64,000 nucleotides of DNA from Acidimicrobiales bacterium (GCA_016716005.1 JADJXE010000001.1:1377001-1441000); one strand, 5' to 3'; positions 8,922 to 18,058 are shown, numbered from the stretch's first letter. Made by a program: numbers and translations. Notes: generated by a model from the letters alone, not told the origin.

Positions 8922-9199
8922 GGCGCCTCCCCGACCGGGGCCCGGCGCGCGCCCCGCCGCTCGCCGAGCACCTGCTCCTGGTGGCGCATCTCTGCGTCGT
9001 AGTGGATCCACATCCGCAGGAAGGTGCCGATCACCGCGAAGAGGGCGAGCAGGATCGTGAACAGCGGCAGGGTGCCGAGCCACCGGTCGAGCCCGTAGCC
9101 GGCCAGGCCGAACAGCACCGGCGTGACGGCGAACTCGACCGCACGCTGCAGGCCCTCACCGAACCCGTTGTAGAGGTCTCGCCGTTCGCCGACGTCCAC
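8918..9199 (-). CDS. atpZ: AtpZ/AtpI-family Fo-associated protein
   Basis: A 93-residue protein with two membrane helices. The Gly-Asp-rich pattern GLAGYGLDRWLGTLPLFTILL and the following helix with GTFLRM match the ATPase gene 1 (AtpZ) family encoded at the head of many atp operons and implicated in Mg2+ supply or c-ring assembly. GTG at 9199 was chosen because GGAAGG lies six bases upstream, whereas the open frame beyond it is low-complexity Arg-rich shadow. First gene of the ATP synthase operon. A promoter candidate lies at 9281-9309. Confidence 0.75.
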   Translation of the reverse strand: MDVGERRDLYNGFGEGLQRAVEFAVTPVLFGLAGYGLDRWLGTLPLFTILLALFAVIGTFLRMWIHYDAEMRHQEQVLGERRGARRAPVGEAP

Positions 9200-9280
9200 C
9201 CTCTGCCTTCCGCGTGCCCGTGGCCGGCGAGCCTCTGTCTGGATCTGCCGGCGCCCCGTTGCGCTCGTGAACCGACGCAC

Positions 9281-9309
9281 AATCTAGGGGTCGACCTGGG
9301 GTGCCGCAA
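9281..9309 (-). promoter_or_regulatory. Candidate sigma70-type promoter of the atp operon
   Basis: TTGCGG (9304-9309) and TAGATT (9281-9286) are separated by 17 bases on the minus strand, inside the last codons of the wecA-like gene and about 82 bases before the atpZ start. The spacing and hexamers fit a housekeeping promoter. Not tested. Confidence 0.4.
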
Positions 9310-10459
9310 GTTCGCGGGCCGGGTCGGCCGGCCCGCCCGGACCAGGGCCGCCACCCGGCCCGGCGGCCTCGCGCGCCCGTCGCAGCCCGGGGTGGAACAG
9401 GGTGAAGAGCGCGAGCGCGAGCGCGGCGATGCCGAACGGCACGAGGGCGTCGCCCTCACGCGCGTACGTGGGATAGAGCACGAAGCCCGACAGGATCGCG
9501 GTCCAGGCCCACAGGATCAGCACGCTGCGCCGATGGCCGTGGCCCAGGCGCATCAGCCGGTGGTGCAGGTGGTCCTTGTCGGCCACCGCGACGCCCGTGC
9601 GGCGGGTGGCGCGCCGCACGATGGCGAAGACCGTGTCGATGATGGGCACGCCCAGCACGACGAGGGGGATGAACAGCGGGGCGAAGAAGAAGTACGTCTG
9701 GCCGCTGAAGGGCTCGGCCGTGCGCCCGCCCACCACCATCGTCGACGCCGCGAGCAGCAGGCCGAGCATCAGCGCCCCGCTGTCGCCCATGAAGATGCGC
9801 GCCGGGTGGAAGTTGTGGGGCAGGAACCCGAGGCAGAGACCGAGGACGATGATGGCGAGGAGGGGGCTGATCGAGCCCGGCTCGAGCAGGCCGACGTCGG
9901 ACAGGCGCTGGCCGTAGAGGAAGAACGCGCCGGCCGCGATGGCCACGATGCCGGCGGCCAGGCCGTCGAGCCCGTCGATCAGGTTGACGGCGTTGGCCAT
10001 GCCGACCACCCACACCACGCCGACCAGGAACGCCATGTCGGGCGACAGCACGATCAGCTCGGCGAACGGGATGCGGAAGTAGAACATCGTCACCCCGAGG
10101 AGCTGCATCAGCGACGCCGCCAGCACCATGCCCGAGAGCTTGGCCGGCGCCGACCACTCCCGGAGATCGTCGAGGAGACCCACCCCGAACATCACCGAGG
10201 CCCCGACGACCACCCCGAGCGGCTCGGAGGACCCCGCGAACACGTCGCGCAGGCCGCCCATCCGCCAGGCCACGGCCATGGCGAGCAGGAAGGCGACGAA
10301 CATCGCGACGCCGCCCAGCTCCGGGGTGGGCCGCTCGTGCACGCGGCGGGCGTCGGGCGCCACCACGACGCCCCACCGGATGGCGATGCGCCGCACGACC
10401 GGGGTGATCGTGAACGTGGCACCGGCGGCCACGAGGAACACCACGAGGTAATCGCCCAC
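9284..10459 (-). CDS. wecA: WecA/TagO-type undecaprenyl-phosphate GlcNAc-1-phosphate transferase
   Basis: Membrane enzyme of the MraY/WecA (glycosyltransferase 4) family that moves a HexNAc-1-phosphate from a UDP-sugar to a polyprenyl phosphate, starting a cell-wall polymer. The 391-residue protein has about ten membrane helices and all loops of the family: DARRVHERPTPELGG (residues 36-50), NLIDGLDGLAAG, FMGDSGALMLG and the cytoplasmic HLHHRLMRLGHGHR loop. Starts with GTG at 10459; TAGCCT lies nine bases upstream. In Mycobacterium tuberculosis the orthologous rfe gene is also immediately before the atp operon, so its place here is ancestral rather than part of the adjacent polysaccharide locus. 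It could still supply a primer for that locus. Confidence 0.9.
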   Translation of the reverse strand: MGDYLVVFLVAAGATFTITPVVRRIAIRWGVVVAPDARRVHERPTPELGGVAMFVAFLLAMAVAWRMGGLRDVFAGSSEPLGVVVGASVMFGVGLLDDLREWSAPAKLSGMVLAASLMQLLGVTMFYFRIPFAELIVLSPDMAFLVGVVWVVGMANAVNLIDGLDGLAAGIVAIAAGAFFLYGQRLSDVGLLEPGSISPLLAIIVLGLCLGFLPHNFHPARIFMGDSGALMLGLLLAASTMVVGGRTAEPFSGQTYFFFAPLFIPLVVLGVPIIDTVFAIVRRATRRTGVAVADKDHLHHRLMRLGHGHRRSVLILWAWTAILSGFVLYPTYAREGDALVPFGIAALALALFTLFHPGLRRAREAAGPGGGPGPGGPADPARELAAPQVDP

Positions 10460-10468
10460 CGGGCTCCG

Positions 10469-10474
10469 AGGCTA
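10469..10474 (-). promoter_or_regulatory. TAGCCT -10 element before the wecA-like gene
   Basis: TANNNT hexamer ending nine bases before the GTG start. It belongs to the recurrent leaderless-type element seen throughout the window. No Shine-Dalgarno sequence is visible. Confidence 0.4.
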
Positions 10475-10509
10475 CGTGGTCCGGAGCCTCCGCCCCGGGT
10501 GGGCCCCGG

Positions 10510-11988
10510 CTAGTCGCCCTTGCGGGCCTGCCGCACCACGCTGGTGAGGGTGCGGATCATGATCGTGAGGTCGAGCCACGGCGACCAGTGCTCGACGTAG
10601 GCGTTGTCGAACCGGGCCCGCTCGCGGATGGACGTGTCGCCCCGCAGGCCGTGCACCTGGGCCAGGCCGGTGAGCCCGACGGGCAGCCGGTGACGATCGC
10701 CGTAGCCGGGGATGACCGTGCTGAAGCGGTTGACGAAGTACGGACGCTCGGGACGGGGGCCCACGAGCGACATGTCGCCGCGGAGCACGTTCACGAACTG
10801 CGGGAGCTCGTCGAGGCTGAGCCGGCGCATCCAGCGCCCGACCCCGGTGACCCGCTCGTCGTCGCTGACCGACCACGTGACCTCGGAGTCGTCGTTGAGC
10901 CGCATCGTGCGGAACTTGAGCACCTCGATCGGCCGGCCGTGCTGGCCGATGCGGACCTGCCGGAAGAGGATCGGGCCGGGGCTGGAGCGCTTCACGAGCA
11001 GGGCCAGGACCGCCAGCAGCGGCGACAGCAGCGCCAGCGCGGTGGCCGACAGCACCACGTCGCCGATCCGCTTCACCCGGAACACGCTGGCGCGCAGGGC
11101 CGCCCGCTTCACCCGGTACAGGGGGATCCCCCAGACCTGGTCGACGTCGGCGCCGCTGGGGGCGAGCCCCACCTCGAAGAAGCGGGGCACGATGTGCACC
11201 ACCACGTCGTGGCGCGTCGCGGCCCGGATCACCCGTACGAGCGTCTCGTCGCGAGCAGGCGTGAAGGCGACGATGAGGCGGGCCACGTCGAGCTCGGCCA
11301 GCACGTCTTCGAGCTCGCCGATGCCGCCCAGCAGCGGCGGGCCGCCGAAGGCGGGGACGTCGTCGACGAAGCCGACCACGCTCAGCCCGTACTGGCGGTG
11401 CTGGTCGAGCAGGCCGGCCAGCTCGGTGCCGATGGTGCCGGCGCCGACGATCACGGTGGGCTCGGCGAGCACCTGGCGCTGCCGGAGGATGCGCAGCACG
11501 GCGTAGGCCACGGCCCGGGCCACGAGCAGCCCGACCACGGCGCCGAGCACGCGGGTGAGGGCGCGGTTCGGCTGGTCGAGGGCGAACGGCGACAGCACGA
11601 GGATGGCGGAGGGCAGGAGCACGCGGCCGACCAGCCGGGGCGCATCGGCCAGCGCCCGCAGCGTGAGCCGGAGCCGGTACTCGCCGAGGACCAGCAGGGT
11701 GAGGAGGATGCCGACCAGGTACAGGGCGATCGGCCACGACGGGGTGCCGGTGAGGGCGAGCCCGGCGGCGACGCCCGCGGCGTCGGCCACGGCCACGCCC
11801 ACGGCGGCGACGCGCGTGCGCCGGCGGCCCGTGGTCGCCGGGGTCGCGGTCGGGGTCGGGGTCGGGTTCGGGGTCGGCGCGACCGCCGGGCCGAGGACCG
11901 ACGCCGGGCGCTCGGCTGCGGTCGGACGGACCGCAGCCTGGCCCGACGGCGCCGGGCCCCCGGTGAGCGTCACGTCATCGATCGCCAC
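10510..11988 (-). CDS. Exopolysaccharide initiating sugar-phosphate transferase (polyprenyl glycosylphosphotransferase)
   Basis: A 492-residue WbaP/WcaJ-type polyisoprenyl-phosphate hexose-1-phosphate transferase that starts repeat-unit synthesis. In order: a Pro/Thr-rich cytoplasmic tail (to about residue 55), four membrane helices (about 60-150), a CoA-binding-like Rossmann domain (VIVGAGTIGTELAGLL near residue 175), a fifth helix near 310 and the C-terminal catalytic bacterial sugar transferase domain with KFRTMR, RRLSLDELPQFVNVLRGDMSLVGPRPE and the closing LTGLAQV blocks. GTG start with GAGG nine bases upstream. It is the left boundary of the polysaccharide locus and is divergent from the first glycosyltransferase. 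The sugar transferred cannot be read from sequence. Confidence 0.9.
   Translation of the reverse strand: MAIDDVTLTGGPAPSGQAAVRPTAAERPASVLGPAVAPTPNPTPTPTATPATTGRRRTRVAAVGVAVADAAGVAAGLALTGTPSWPIALYLVGILLTLLVLGEYRLRLTLRALADAPRLVGRVLLPSAILVLSPFALDQPNRALTRVLGAVVGLLVARAVAYAVLRILRQRQVLAEPTVIVGAGTIGTELAGLLDQHRQYGLSVVGFVDDVPAFGGPPLLGGIGELEDVLAELDVARLIVAFTPARDETLVRVIRAATRHDVVVHIVPRFFEVGLAPSGADVDQVWGIPLYRVKRAALRASVFRVKRIGDVVLSATALALLSPLLAVLALLVKRSSPGPILFRQVRIGQHGRPIEVLKFRTMRLNDDSEVTWSVSDDERVTGVGRWMRRLSLDELPQFVNVLRGDMSLVGPRPERPYFVNRFSTVIPGYGDRHRLPVGLTGLAQVHGLRGDTSIRERARFDNAYVEHWSPWLDLTIMIRTLTSVVRQARKGD
11850..11873 (+). repeat. G-rich hexamer repeat, G-quadruplex-capable
   Basis: Four G-runs (4, 4, 3 and 4 Gs) separated by two- or three-base loops on the plus strand, created by GGGGTC repeats. 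On the minus strand this encodes the Pro-Thr repeat in the cytoplasmic tail of the initiating sugar transferase. It sits on the template strand of that gene, about 115-140 bases inside it. Confidence 0.5.
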
Positions 11989-12239
11989 GACCAGCCACCT
12001 CGCATCCGGACGGTCCGGGGGAGCAACGGTACCCGACCACGGTACGCGTTCCCCCGTCGCGAAGCGCCACGGAGCGTGCTCACGTCGTCAGATCCTCGGC
12101 CACACGCCAACTATCGACTGTCGGACCGCCGGAACTGAATGGGGAGATCGGCTCATTTCTGCGGCTCCGTCGCCGATGCCGGCCCCGACGGCACCACGCC
12201 ACCGGCCGCGGTGAGGCGGGGGCTACGGTCGCGCGCACC
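11989..12239. promoter_or_regulatory. Divergent promoter region of the polysaccharide locus
   Basis: A 251-base gap between divergently transcribed genes. On the minus strand two TACCGT elements occur 14 bases apart around 12029-12054. On the plus strand TACGGT (12224-12229) ends ten bases before the GTG start of the first glycosyltransferase. A relatively AT-richer stretch lies at about 12105-12165. No RNA gene or small ORF is convincing here. Confidence 0.4.
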
Positions 12240-13214
12240 GTGGGCCCCGCAGTCAGCCTCGTCGTCCCCGCCTTCCAGGCCGAGCGCACCCTCGGCGCCG
12301 CCCTGTCGGGAGCCCTGCGCCAGACCTGGTCGCCCCTCGAGGTGATCGTCGTCGACGACGGCTCCACCGACCGCACCGGCGAGATCGCCGCGGCCCACGG
12401 GCGCAGGGTGCGGGTGGTTCGCCAGCCCAACCGGGGCGTGGCCGCGGCCCGCAACCGGGGCGTGGCCGAGGCGACCGGCGAGCTGGTGGCGTTCTGCGAC
12501 GCCGACGACATCCTCTTCGACGAGCACGTCGAGGCGCTTGTGGCGACGCGGGCGACCGCCGGCACGCGCCGCGCCCTGGCCACCGCCAATGCGTGGTGGC
12601 TGTTCCCGGGTGGCATCCACCCGGGCCAGACCCGCCACAAGGGCCGCTTCCCCCGGCCGACCGAGCAGCGCCGCGCCATCCTCGAGCAGAACTTCGTGTC
12701 GACGATGTCGCTGTTCCCCCGCGCCCTGGTCGACGAGATCGGTCCCTTCGACGAGACGCTGACGCACGCTGAGGACTGGGACTTCTGGCTCCGTGCGGTG
12801 ATGGCCGGCCACCGGGTCGCCCACCAGCCCCGCCCCCTCGCCCTCTACCGCTGGGACGCCGCCGGGCTCACGGCCGATCGCGACCGCATGGACGAGGGCG
12901 CGCGGGCGGTGCTCGCCAAGGCGGCCACCCGTGCCGACCTCACGCCGGCCGAGCGCGGGTACGTCGAGCGCCGCCTGGCCGGTCCCGGCCCCCACGAGCT
13001 GGCCCGCCGGGGCGACGCCTGCCTGCGGGCCGGCCGGTACCGCGACGCCGCGACCGCGTACCGCCAGGCCGCCGCGCTGTGCCCCAGCGAGCAGGCGCTG
13101 GTGCGCAAGGCCCGCCTGCTCGGCCTGGCGCCACCGGTGCTCGGCCCCCTCCTGCGCGCCCGCCAGCAGGCACGGGAGGACGCCGTCGGGTTCGACGAGG
13201 GCCACGTCCGGTGA
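12240..13214 (+). CDS. Glycosyltransferase family 2 with C-terminal TPR-like tail
   Basis: A GT-A fold inverting glycosyltransferase, 324 residues, probably adding one sugar of the repeat unit at the inner membrane. The N-terminal nucleotide-sugar motif VVVDDGSTDRT is at about residues 36-46, the metal-binding DADD near residue 87 and the acceptor-side HAEDWDFWLR block near 178. After residue about 250 there is a short Ala/Arg-rich pair of helices with a TPR-like pattern (HELARRGDACLRAGRYRDAA), which is unusual and could serve for protein contacts. GTG start. Its stop overlaps the next gene as GTGA, so it forms an operon with the following glycosyltransferase. Confidence 0.87.
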   Translation: MGPAVSLVVPAFQAERTLGAALSGALRQTWSPLEVIVVDDGSTDRTGEIAAAHGRRVRVVRQPNRGVAAARNRGVAEATGELVAFCDADDILFDEHVEALVATRATAGTRRALATANAWWLFPGGIHPGQTRHKGRFPRPTEQRRAILEQNFVSTMSLFPRALVDEIGPFDETLTHAEDWDFWLRAVMAGHRVAHQPRPLALYRWDAAGLTADRDRMDEGARAVLAKAATRADLTPAERGYVERRLAGPGPHELARRGDACLRAGRYRDAATAYRQAAALCPSEQALVRKARLLGLAPPVLGPLLRARQQAREDAVGFDEGHVR

Positions 13215-14308
13215 CCCGACCGGGCCTGGGGCGCGCGCGCGTGGCCTTCGTGGTCGACGCCGCCTCGCTCGGGGGCGCCGAGCACTACGTGGCCCTGCTC
13301 GCCGAGCACCTCCCCGAGCGGTTCGAGGCCAACGTCGTGGCCACCGACACCACACCGGTGGCGCTCCTCGACGAGCTCGAGGGCCGTGGGATCCCGGTGC
13401 GCCTCGTGCCCCGGGTGCGCCACAAGGTCGACCTCGGCCGGCTGGCCGCACTCCCGCGCGTGCTCGGCGACCTGGGCCCCGACCTGGTGCACCTGAACCT
13501 CACGTGGCCCACCAACAACCGCCACGCCCTGCTCACGGCCACCCTCGGGCGCCGACCCGCGGTGGCCACCCTGCACCTGGCCGGCGGCCTGCCTCCCGGT
13601 CTGCAGCGGCAGCACCTGCGCCTGCTGTTCCGCCGCCTGCGGCGGGTGATCGCCGTGTCGGGCGAGGTGGCCACCGCTCTGCGCGACGGCCTCTCGGTGC
13701 CCGCCGATCGCATCTGCGTCGTGGCCAACGGCGTCCCCGTGGTGCCGATGCAGCGGCGTCCACCCACCCTGCCGGTGCGCATCGGCGGCATCGGCCGGCT
13801 GAGGGCGGAGAAGGGGTTCGACCTGCTGGTCGCGGCCACCCGCCGGCTCGTCGCCCGGGGCGCACCCGTGGAGGTGGTGATCGCAGGAGAGGGCCCGGAG
13901 CGCGACCGGCTCGTCGCCGCCGCCGAGGGCCTGCCCGTCGAGCTGGCGGGGCACGTCGACGACGTGGGCACCTTCCTCGCCACCCTCGACGTCTTCTGCC
14001 TCCCGTCCCGCTGGGAGGCGCTGCCGTTCGCCCTGCTCGAGGCCATGATGAGCGGGCTCCCCTGCGTCGCCTCGGCGGTGGGGGACGTTGCTGCGGCGGT
14101 GGACGGCGCCGCCCTGCTCGTGCCGGCCGGCGACGAGGCCGCCCTCGACGCCGCCCTGGAGGGTCTGGCCCACGATCCGGCCGAGCGGGCCCGGCTGGGC
14201 GACGCCGGCCGCCGCCGGGCCGTCGAGCGCCTGAGCGTGGGGACCATGGCCGCTGCGACCGCGGCCGTGTACGACGAGGTGCTGTCCGCCCCGCGCCGGC
14301 GCCCGTGA
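13211..14308 (+). CDS. Glycosyltransferase family 4 (GT-B)
   Basis: A retaining GT-B glycosyltransferase, 365 residues from the GTG at 13211 that overlaps the previous stop by four bases. The N-terminal acceptor domain begins with VAFVVDAASLGGAEHYV. The donor domain holds GIGRLRAEKGFDLLV, the EGPERDRL block and the E(x7)E signature in SRWEALPFALLEAM. Sugar specificity is unknown. It ends flush against the stop codon of the converging next gene with no intergenic base, so transcription termination must occur within coding sequence. Confidence 0.88.
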   Translation: MTRPGLGRARVAFVVDAASLGGAEHYVALLAEHLPERFEANVVATDTTPVALLDELEGRGIPVRLVPRVRHKVDLGRLAALPRVLGDLGPDLVHLNLTWPTNNRHALLTATLGRRPAVATLHLAGGLPPGLQRQHLRLLFRRLRRVIAVSGEVATALRDGLSVPADRICVVANGVPVVPMQRRPPTLPVRIGGIGRLRAEKGFDLLVAATRRLVARGAPVEVVIAGEGPERDRLVAAAEGLPVELAGHVDDVGTFLATLDVFCLPSRWEALPFALLEAMMSGLPCVASAVGDVAAAVDGAALLVPAGDEAALDAALEGLAHDPAERARLGDAGRRRAVERLSVGTMAAATAAVYDEVLSAPRRRP

Positions 14309-15346
14309 TCAGCCGGCGGCCGGGCCGCTCGGTGGCGCTCCCTCGATGCCGGCGGTGAGGCGCCGCCGGCCGGCCTCGGCGAGGGCCAGGCGACGCCCGG
14401 CCCACCCCGGCGCCGTCGCCGCGGCCAGCGCCTTGGCGCGGGTACGCAGTGGCAGACCCCGCCGCCAGAGCAGCTGCGACGCCAGCCGCCGGGCATCCGG
14501 CCGGCCGTCGCGCAGCGCAGACGTGGCCGACACCACGGCCAGCTCCGCCCTCGCCTCGTCCAGCCCGCGGAGGGCGATGCCGCGCTGGGCGTCGCTGAGC
14601 ACCGGCCAGGAGGCCACCCGCTCGAGCACGTCGACCCGCCCCTGGGCGCGGTGCAGCGGGTCGGCCGTCTTGCTCCCCTCGTGCAGGCGGTACATCCCGA
14701 GCGGCTCGTCGACGAGCCCGGCCACGGAGCCGTCGAGCAGCAACCGCGCGAAGAGCTCCCAGTCCTCGTTGTGGCGCATCGACTCGTCGAAGCCACCGAC
14801 GGCAACCAGGCGGCTCCTCCGGACGGCGACCATCACGCCGAGGAAGTTGCCCCGGATGATGGCGGACCGCTGGTCGCCGACCTCGAACCGGTAGCTCGGG
14901 TCGTAGCAGCGGCGCACCACCGCGCCATCGAGGACCAGGTCGGCGTCGGTGGTCACCAGGTCGAGGTCGGGCCTGGCCGAGACGGCCTCGCCCAGGCGTT
15001 CGACCCGTCGCGGGTGGAACGCGTCGTCGCCGTCGAGCACGGCGATCCAGTCGCCCCGAGCGACGGCGATGGCCGCGTTGCGGGCGGCCCCCGACCCTCG
15101 GTTGGCCTGGCGCACCAGCACGATCCGCTCCGTGAACGGGCCGAGGGCGGCATCGAGGTCGTCGGTCGACCCGTCGTCGCACACGATGACCTCGAGGGGG
15201 GGCACCGTCTGGTCGAGCGCGGAGGCCACGGCGCCGCCGATGAAGGCCGACACGTCATGGGCGGCGAGCACCACCGAGAACGTCGGGATCGGGCCGGGGC
15301 CCGTGGGGGCGCCGGCGGCCGGCGGCGGCGCCCTCAGCGTTCGCAC
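14309..15346 (-). CDS. Glycosyltransferase family 2
   Basis: A 345-residue GT-A glycosyltransferase with VIVCDDGSTDD (about residues 53-63), a DGDD metal motif near residue 102 and the MRHNEDWELFARLL block near residue 190. The length and the C-terminal Arg-rich tail resemble the enzyme encoded at 12240. It is 16 bases downstream of the flippase gene and co-oriented with it. Probably cytoplasmic-face repeat-unit assembly. Start ATG or GTG choices near 15346 are not distinguished by a strong ribosome-binding site. Confidence 0.87.
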   Translation of the reverse strand: MRTLRAPPPAAGAPTGPGPIPTFSVVLAAHDVSAFIGGAVASALDQTVPPLEVIVCDDGSTDDLDAALGPFTERIVLVRQANRGSGAARNAAIAVARGDWIAVLDGDDAFHPRRVERLGEAVSARPDLDLVTTDADLVLDGAVVRRCYDPSYRFEVGDQRSAIIRGNFLGVMVAVRRSRLVAVGGFDESMRHNEDWELFARLLLDGSVAGLVDEPLGMYRLHEGSKTADPLHRAQGRVDVLERVASWPVLSDAQRGIALRGLDEARAELAVVSATSALRDGRPDARRLASQLLWRRGLPLRTRAKALAAATAPGWAGRRLALAEAGRRRLTAGIEGAPPSGPAAG

Positions 15347-15362
15347 CGGCCCACCTCCCGGC

Positions 15363-16940
15363 TCACGCCAGCCACCGGCACGCGGCCGCCATCACCGGGC
15401 CGAACCGCTCGCCGACGCTGTCGGTCAGCCATGCGGCGTCGTCGCGGTGGAGAACCTTCACGATCGCGGCCACGACCCAGAAGGCCAGCACCCCCGCCGC
15501 CAGGGCCACCCCCAGGCCCAGGATGCGCCCGACCACGTCGACGGCGGGGCCGAGCGCGCCCCACGCGACGAGCCCGCAGGCCACCGACGCCAGCGCCGCC
15601 CGAGCCAGGTGCGACCAGTGCAGGCGCACACCGCCGACCTTGCGCGCCGCGTACACGAGGAGGGGCAACGACGCCACCACCTGGGCCAGCCCGTTGGCCA
15701 GGGCCGCACCCCTGGCCTGGTGCGACGGGATCAGCAGCACGTCGAGCGTGAGGTTGGTGGCCGCGGCGAGCGCCGAGATCAGCAGCTGGAAGCGGATGCG
15801 ACCGATGCCCTCGAGCAGCGCCTGGCTCACGGTGACGAGGGGCACCAGCGGGAACGAGATCATCATGATCCGCAGCACCGGTCCGGCGGCCGCGTAGTCG
15901 GCGCCGTACACGCCGGTGAGGACGGCCGGCCCCAGTGCGAGCACCATGGCGGTGATCGGCAGGCTGAGCAGCACCAGCAGCCGCACGGTGCGGCCGAAGC
16001 CCGAGCGGATCCGCTCGTCGTGGCCCGCGCCGAACAGGGTCGCGACCGCGGGCGCGACCACGCCGGCCAGCGCGCCGGGCAGGATCACCAGCGCCGACGC
16101 CGCCGCGAAGGCGATGGAGTAGATCGCGAGCTCCGACGGCGGCGCGTAGCGCTCCAGGAAGAAGAACTCCGTCCGTCGCCACACCACGAACGACAGGTAC
16201 GCGTCGGCCGTCGCGATGAGCGTGAACGAGGTGAACGCCCGGCGCAGCCCGGGATCGATCCGGTGGGGCACGGCCGGCGGTGCAGCCCACCGGTCGGGCA
16301 GCCTGCGGCGGGCGAGCCGGCTCGTCCACAGCAGGTTCACCGCCGACACCACCGCCTGCACCGCGAACATGGCGGTGATGCCCCCGCCCGCGAGGAGCAC
16401 GGCCACCGTGCCGACGGCGGCCCCCGCGCCGGTCACCATGCCGACGACGGAGCTGTCCCGCCAGCGCTGCATGCCGATCAGCACCGACGACGGCACGCGG
16501 TGGAGGATCGCCATGGCGCTGGAGACGCCGCACAGCGCCCACGCCCAGCCGAGGGGCGGCCGGCCGAGGCCGGCCACCACCAGCCCGGCCCCACCCAACG
16601 CCGCTGCGGCCAGCTCGATCCGCCACGCGGCGCGGACCATCGCCCGGGCCGTCTCGGGCCGCCCACGCCCCCGCAGCTCGCCGATGTAGCGCATGAGCGC
16701 GACCGGCAGGCCGCCGGTGAGCAGGGCCACCACGGCGATGCCGACGAAGGCGATGTAGCTCTGGCGGCCCATGTCGTCGGGACCGAGGACGCGGGCGGCC
16801 ACCACCGACATCACCAGCGTGTACGCCTGCGGCAAGAGCTGGCTCGCGCTGTTCCACACCCCTCCCCGGAGCACGGAAGCGCCGGTGGTCATCCGCGCGG
16901 CGTCGGCCTCCTCGTCGTCGAACGGGTCGACGGTGCTCAC
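15363..16940 (-). CDS. Polysaccharide flippase (Wzx/MOP family)
   Basis: A 525-residue membrane protein with about 14 predicted helices. It begins GASVLRGGVWNSASQLLPQAYTLVMSVVAARVLGPDDMGR, which is the standard opening of Wzx/RfbX-type lipid-linked oligosaccharide flippases (key residues Asn-Ser-Ala and Arg-Val-Leu-Gly-Pro). It would move the undecaprenyl-linked repeat unit to the outer face. The GTG at 16940 overlaps the stop of the upstream glycosyltransferase (GTGA). The reading frame upstream of this start is an antisense shadow of that gene. Confidence 0.87.
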   Translation of the reverse strand: MSTVDPFDDEEADAARMTTGASVLRGGVWNSASQLLPQAYTLVMSVVAARVLGPDDMGRQSYIAFVGIAVVALLTGGLPVALMRYIGELRGRGRPETARAMVRAAWRIELAAAALGGAGLVVAGLGRPPLGWAWALCGVSSAMAILHRVPSSVLIGMQRWRDSSVVGMVTGAGAAVGTVAVLLAGGGITAMFAVQAVVSAVNLLWTSRLARRRLPDRWAAPPAVPHRIDPGLRRAFTSFTLIATADAYLSFVVWRRTEFFFLERYAPPSELAIYSIAFAAASALVILPGALAGVVAPAVATLFGAGHDERIRSGFGRTVRLLVLLSLPITAMVLALGPAVLTGVYGADYAAAGPVLRIMMISFPLVPLVTVSQALLEGIGRIRFQLLISALAAATNLTLDVLLIPSHQARGAALANGLAQVVASLPLLVYAARKVGGVRLHWSHLARAALASVACGLVAWGALGPAVDVVGRILGLGVALAAGVLAFWVVAAIVKVLHRDDAAWLTDSVGERFGPVMAAACRWLA

Positions 16941-18058
16941 CGCGCCATCCGCTCGTACAGACCGGGCAGAGCTGCCGTCGACCGCACGGGCGTGTAGCGC
17001 TGGTCGAAGGCCCGGCGAGCGGCCGCCCCCCGCTCGCGACGGGCGGCTACGTCCACCAGCACCTCCACGGTCGCGGCGGCCAGCGCGTGGTCGTCGTCGG
17101 GGAGCACCACGAGCCCGCCCGGCGCGTCGAGCCCTTCCGCCCCGCAGGCAGTTGTCACCACGGGCAGCCCGGTCGCCAGCGCCTCGAGCACCTTCACCTT
17201 CACCCCGCTGCCTCGGTCGAGGGGGTACGTGAGCACCGACAGCTCCCGCAGGAAGGCCGCGGAGGACGTGACCGGCCCACGGAGCTCGATGCCGGGGCCG
17301 GCCCACGCCAGCGACTGGGTGCCCCGGCCGGCGATCACCAGGCGGGCGTCGGCCACCTCGCGGCGCACGAGCGGCCACACCCGCTGCACCAGGCGCCGCA
17401 TGGCCGACGCGGTCGGAGGCCACGACGCCGTCCCGATGATGCCGACCGTGGGCGGGCCGTCGAGGGGCGCCGGCCCGTAGCCCACCGGGTCGAGGCCCAG
17501 CGGTGCCAGGGTCACCTCGGCTCGCGGGGAGTCGTGCCGGAGCGTCTCGGCCACGCGAGGCGAGCTGGCGATCAACCAGCGCTGCGACCGGATCACGACT
17601 CGCTCGCGCCGGGCGAAGCGCAGGACCTCGCGGAACGCCGGCCGCCAGGGTGGGCCGACCGACCGGTCGAGCCGGGCCCGGTAGTGCAGGTGCACCACCG
17701 ACGGCACGGGCAGGCCTACGGCGCACCAGGCGGCCTCGACGGCCTCCACGTGGACCACGTCGACCTCTCGGGCCCGCGCCCGCACCCGGTCCTGGAACGG
17801 GCTGCGCGCCAGATCGTCGTGGGGCCGGCGGAGCCGGTGCCCGAACGACGCCGGCGTCGCCGAGGACGCGTCGACGGTGACCATCTCGGCGCCGAGGTCG
17901 GGCGGAGGGTCGCCGGACACCGAGAAGGGCTGGCGGGCGGCGAGGACGTCGACGCCCACGCCGTGGGCGCGCAGGCCCCGGATCAGGGCGACCGAGCAAC
18001 GGCCGGGTGCCCCGCCCTCGGGGAGGGGCGGCTCGGCCAGCACCAGCAGCACCCTCAT
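16937..18058 (-). CDS. Glycosyltransferase family 4 (GT-B)
   Basis: A 373-residue GT-B glycosyltransferase starting MRVLLVLAEPPLPEGGAPGR. The donor domain contains VGIIGTASWPPTASAMRRLV, LVIAGRG and the terminal-half signature GSGVKVKVLEALATGLPVVTT, typical of GT4 enzymes. It is translationally coupled to the flippase. Unlike the other GT4 proteins in this locus it keeps the GVKVKVLEA variant of the E(x7)E loop. Donor and acceptor unknown. Confidence 0.87.
   Translation of the reverse strand: MRVLLVLAEPPLPEGGAPGRCSVALIRGLRAHGVGVDVLAARQPFSVSGDPPPDLGAEMVTVDASSATPASFGHRLRRPHDDLARSPFQDRVRARAREVDVVHVEAVEAAWCAVGLPVPSVVHLHYRARLDRSVGPPWRPAFREVLRFARRERVVIRSQRWLIASSPRVAETLRHDSPRAEVTLAPLGLDPVGYGPAPLDGPPTVGIIGTASWPPTASAMRRLVQRVWPLVRREVADARLVIAGRGTQSLAWAGPGIELRGPVTSSAAFLRELSVLTYPLDRGSGVKVKVLEALATGLPVVTTACGAEGLDAPGGLVVLPDDDHALAAATVEVLVDVAARRERGAAARRAFDQRYTPVRSTAALPGLYERMAR

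Noticed and set aside
9281..10459. The wecA-like gene as the initiating enzyme of the adjacent polysaccharide locus
   Set aside because: The adjacent locus has its own WbaP-type transferase, and synteny with Mycobacterium ties this gene to the ATP synthase operon. It cannot be excluded as a secondary primer.
12105..12165. The AT-richer stretch between divergent genes as an RNA gene or attachment site
   Set aside because: No stem-loop or tRNA-like structure and no direct-repeat partner was found in the window.
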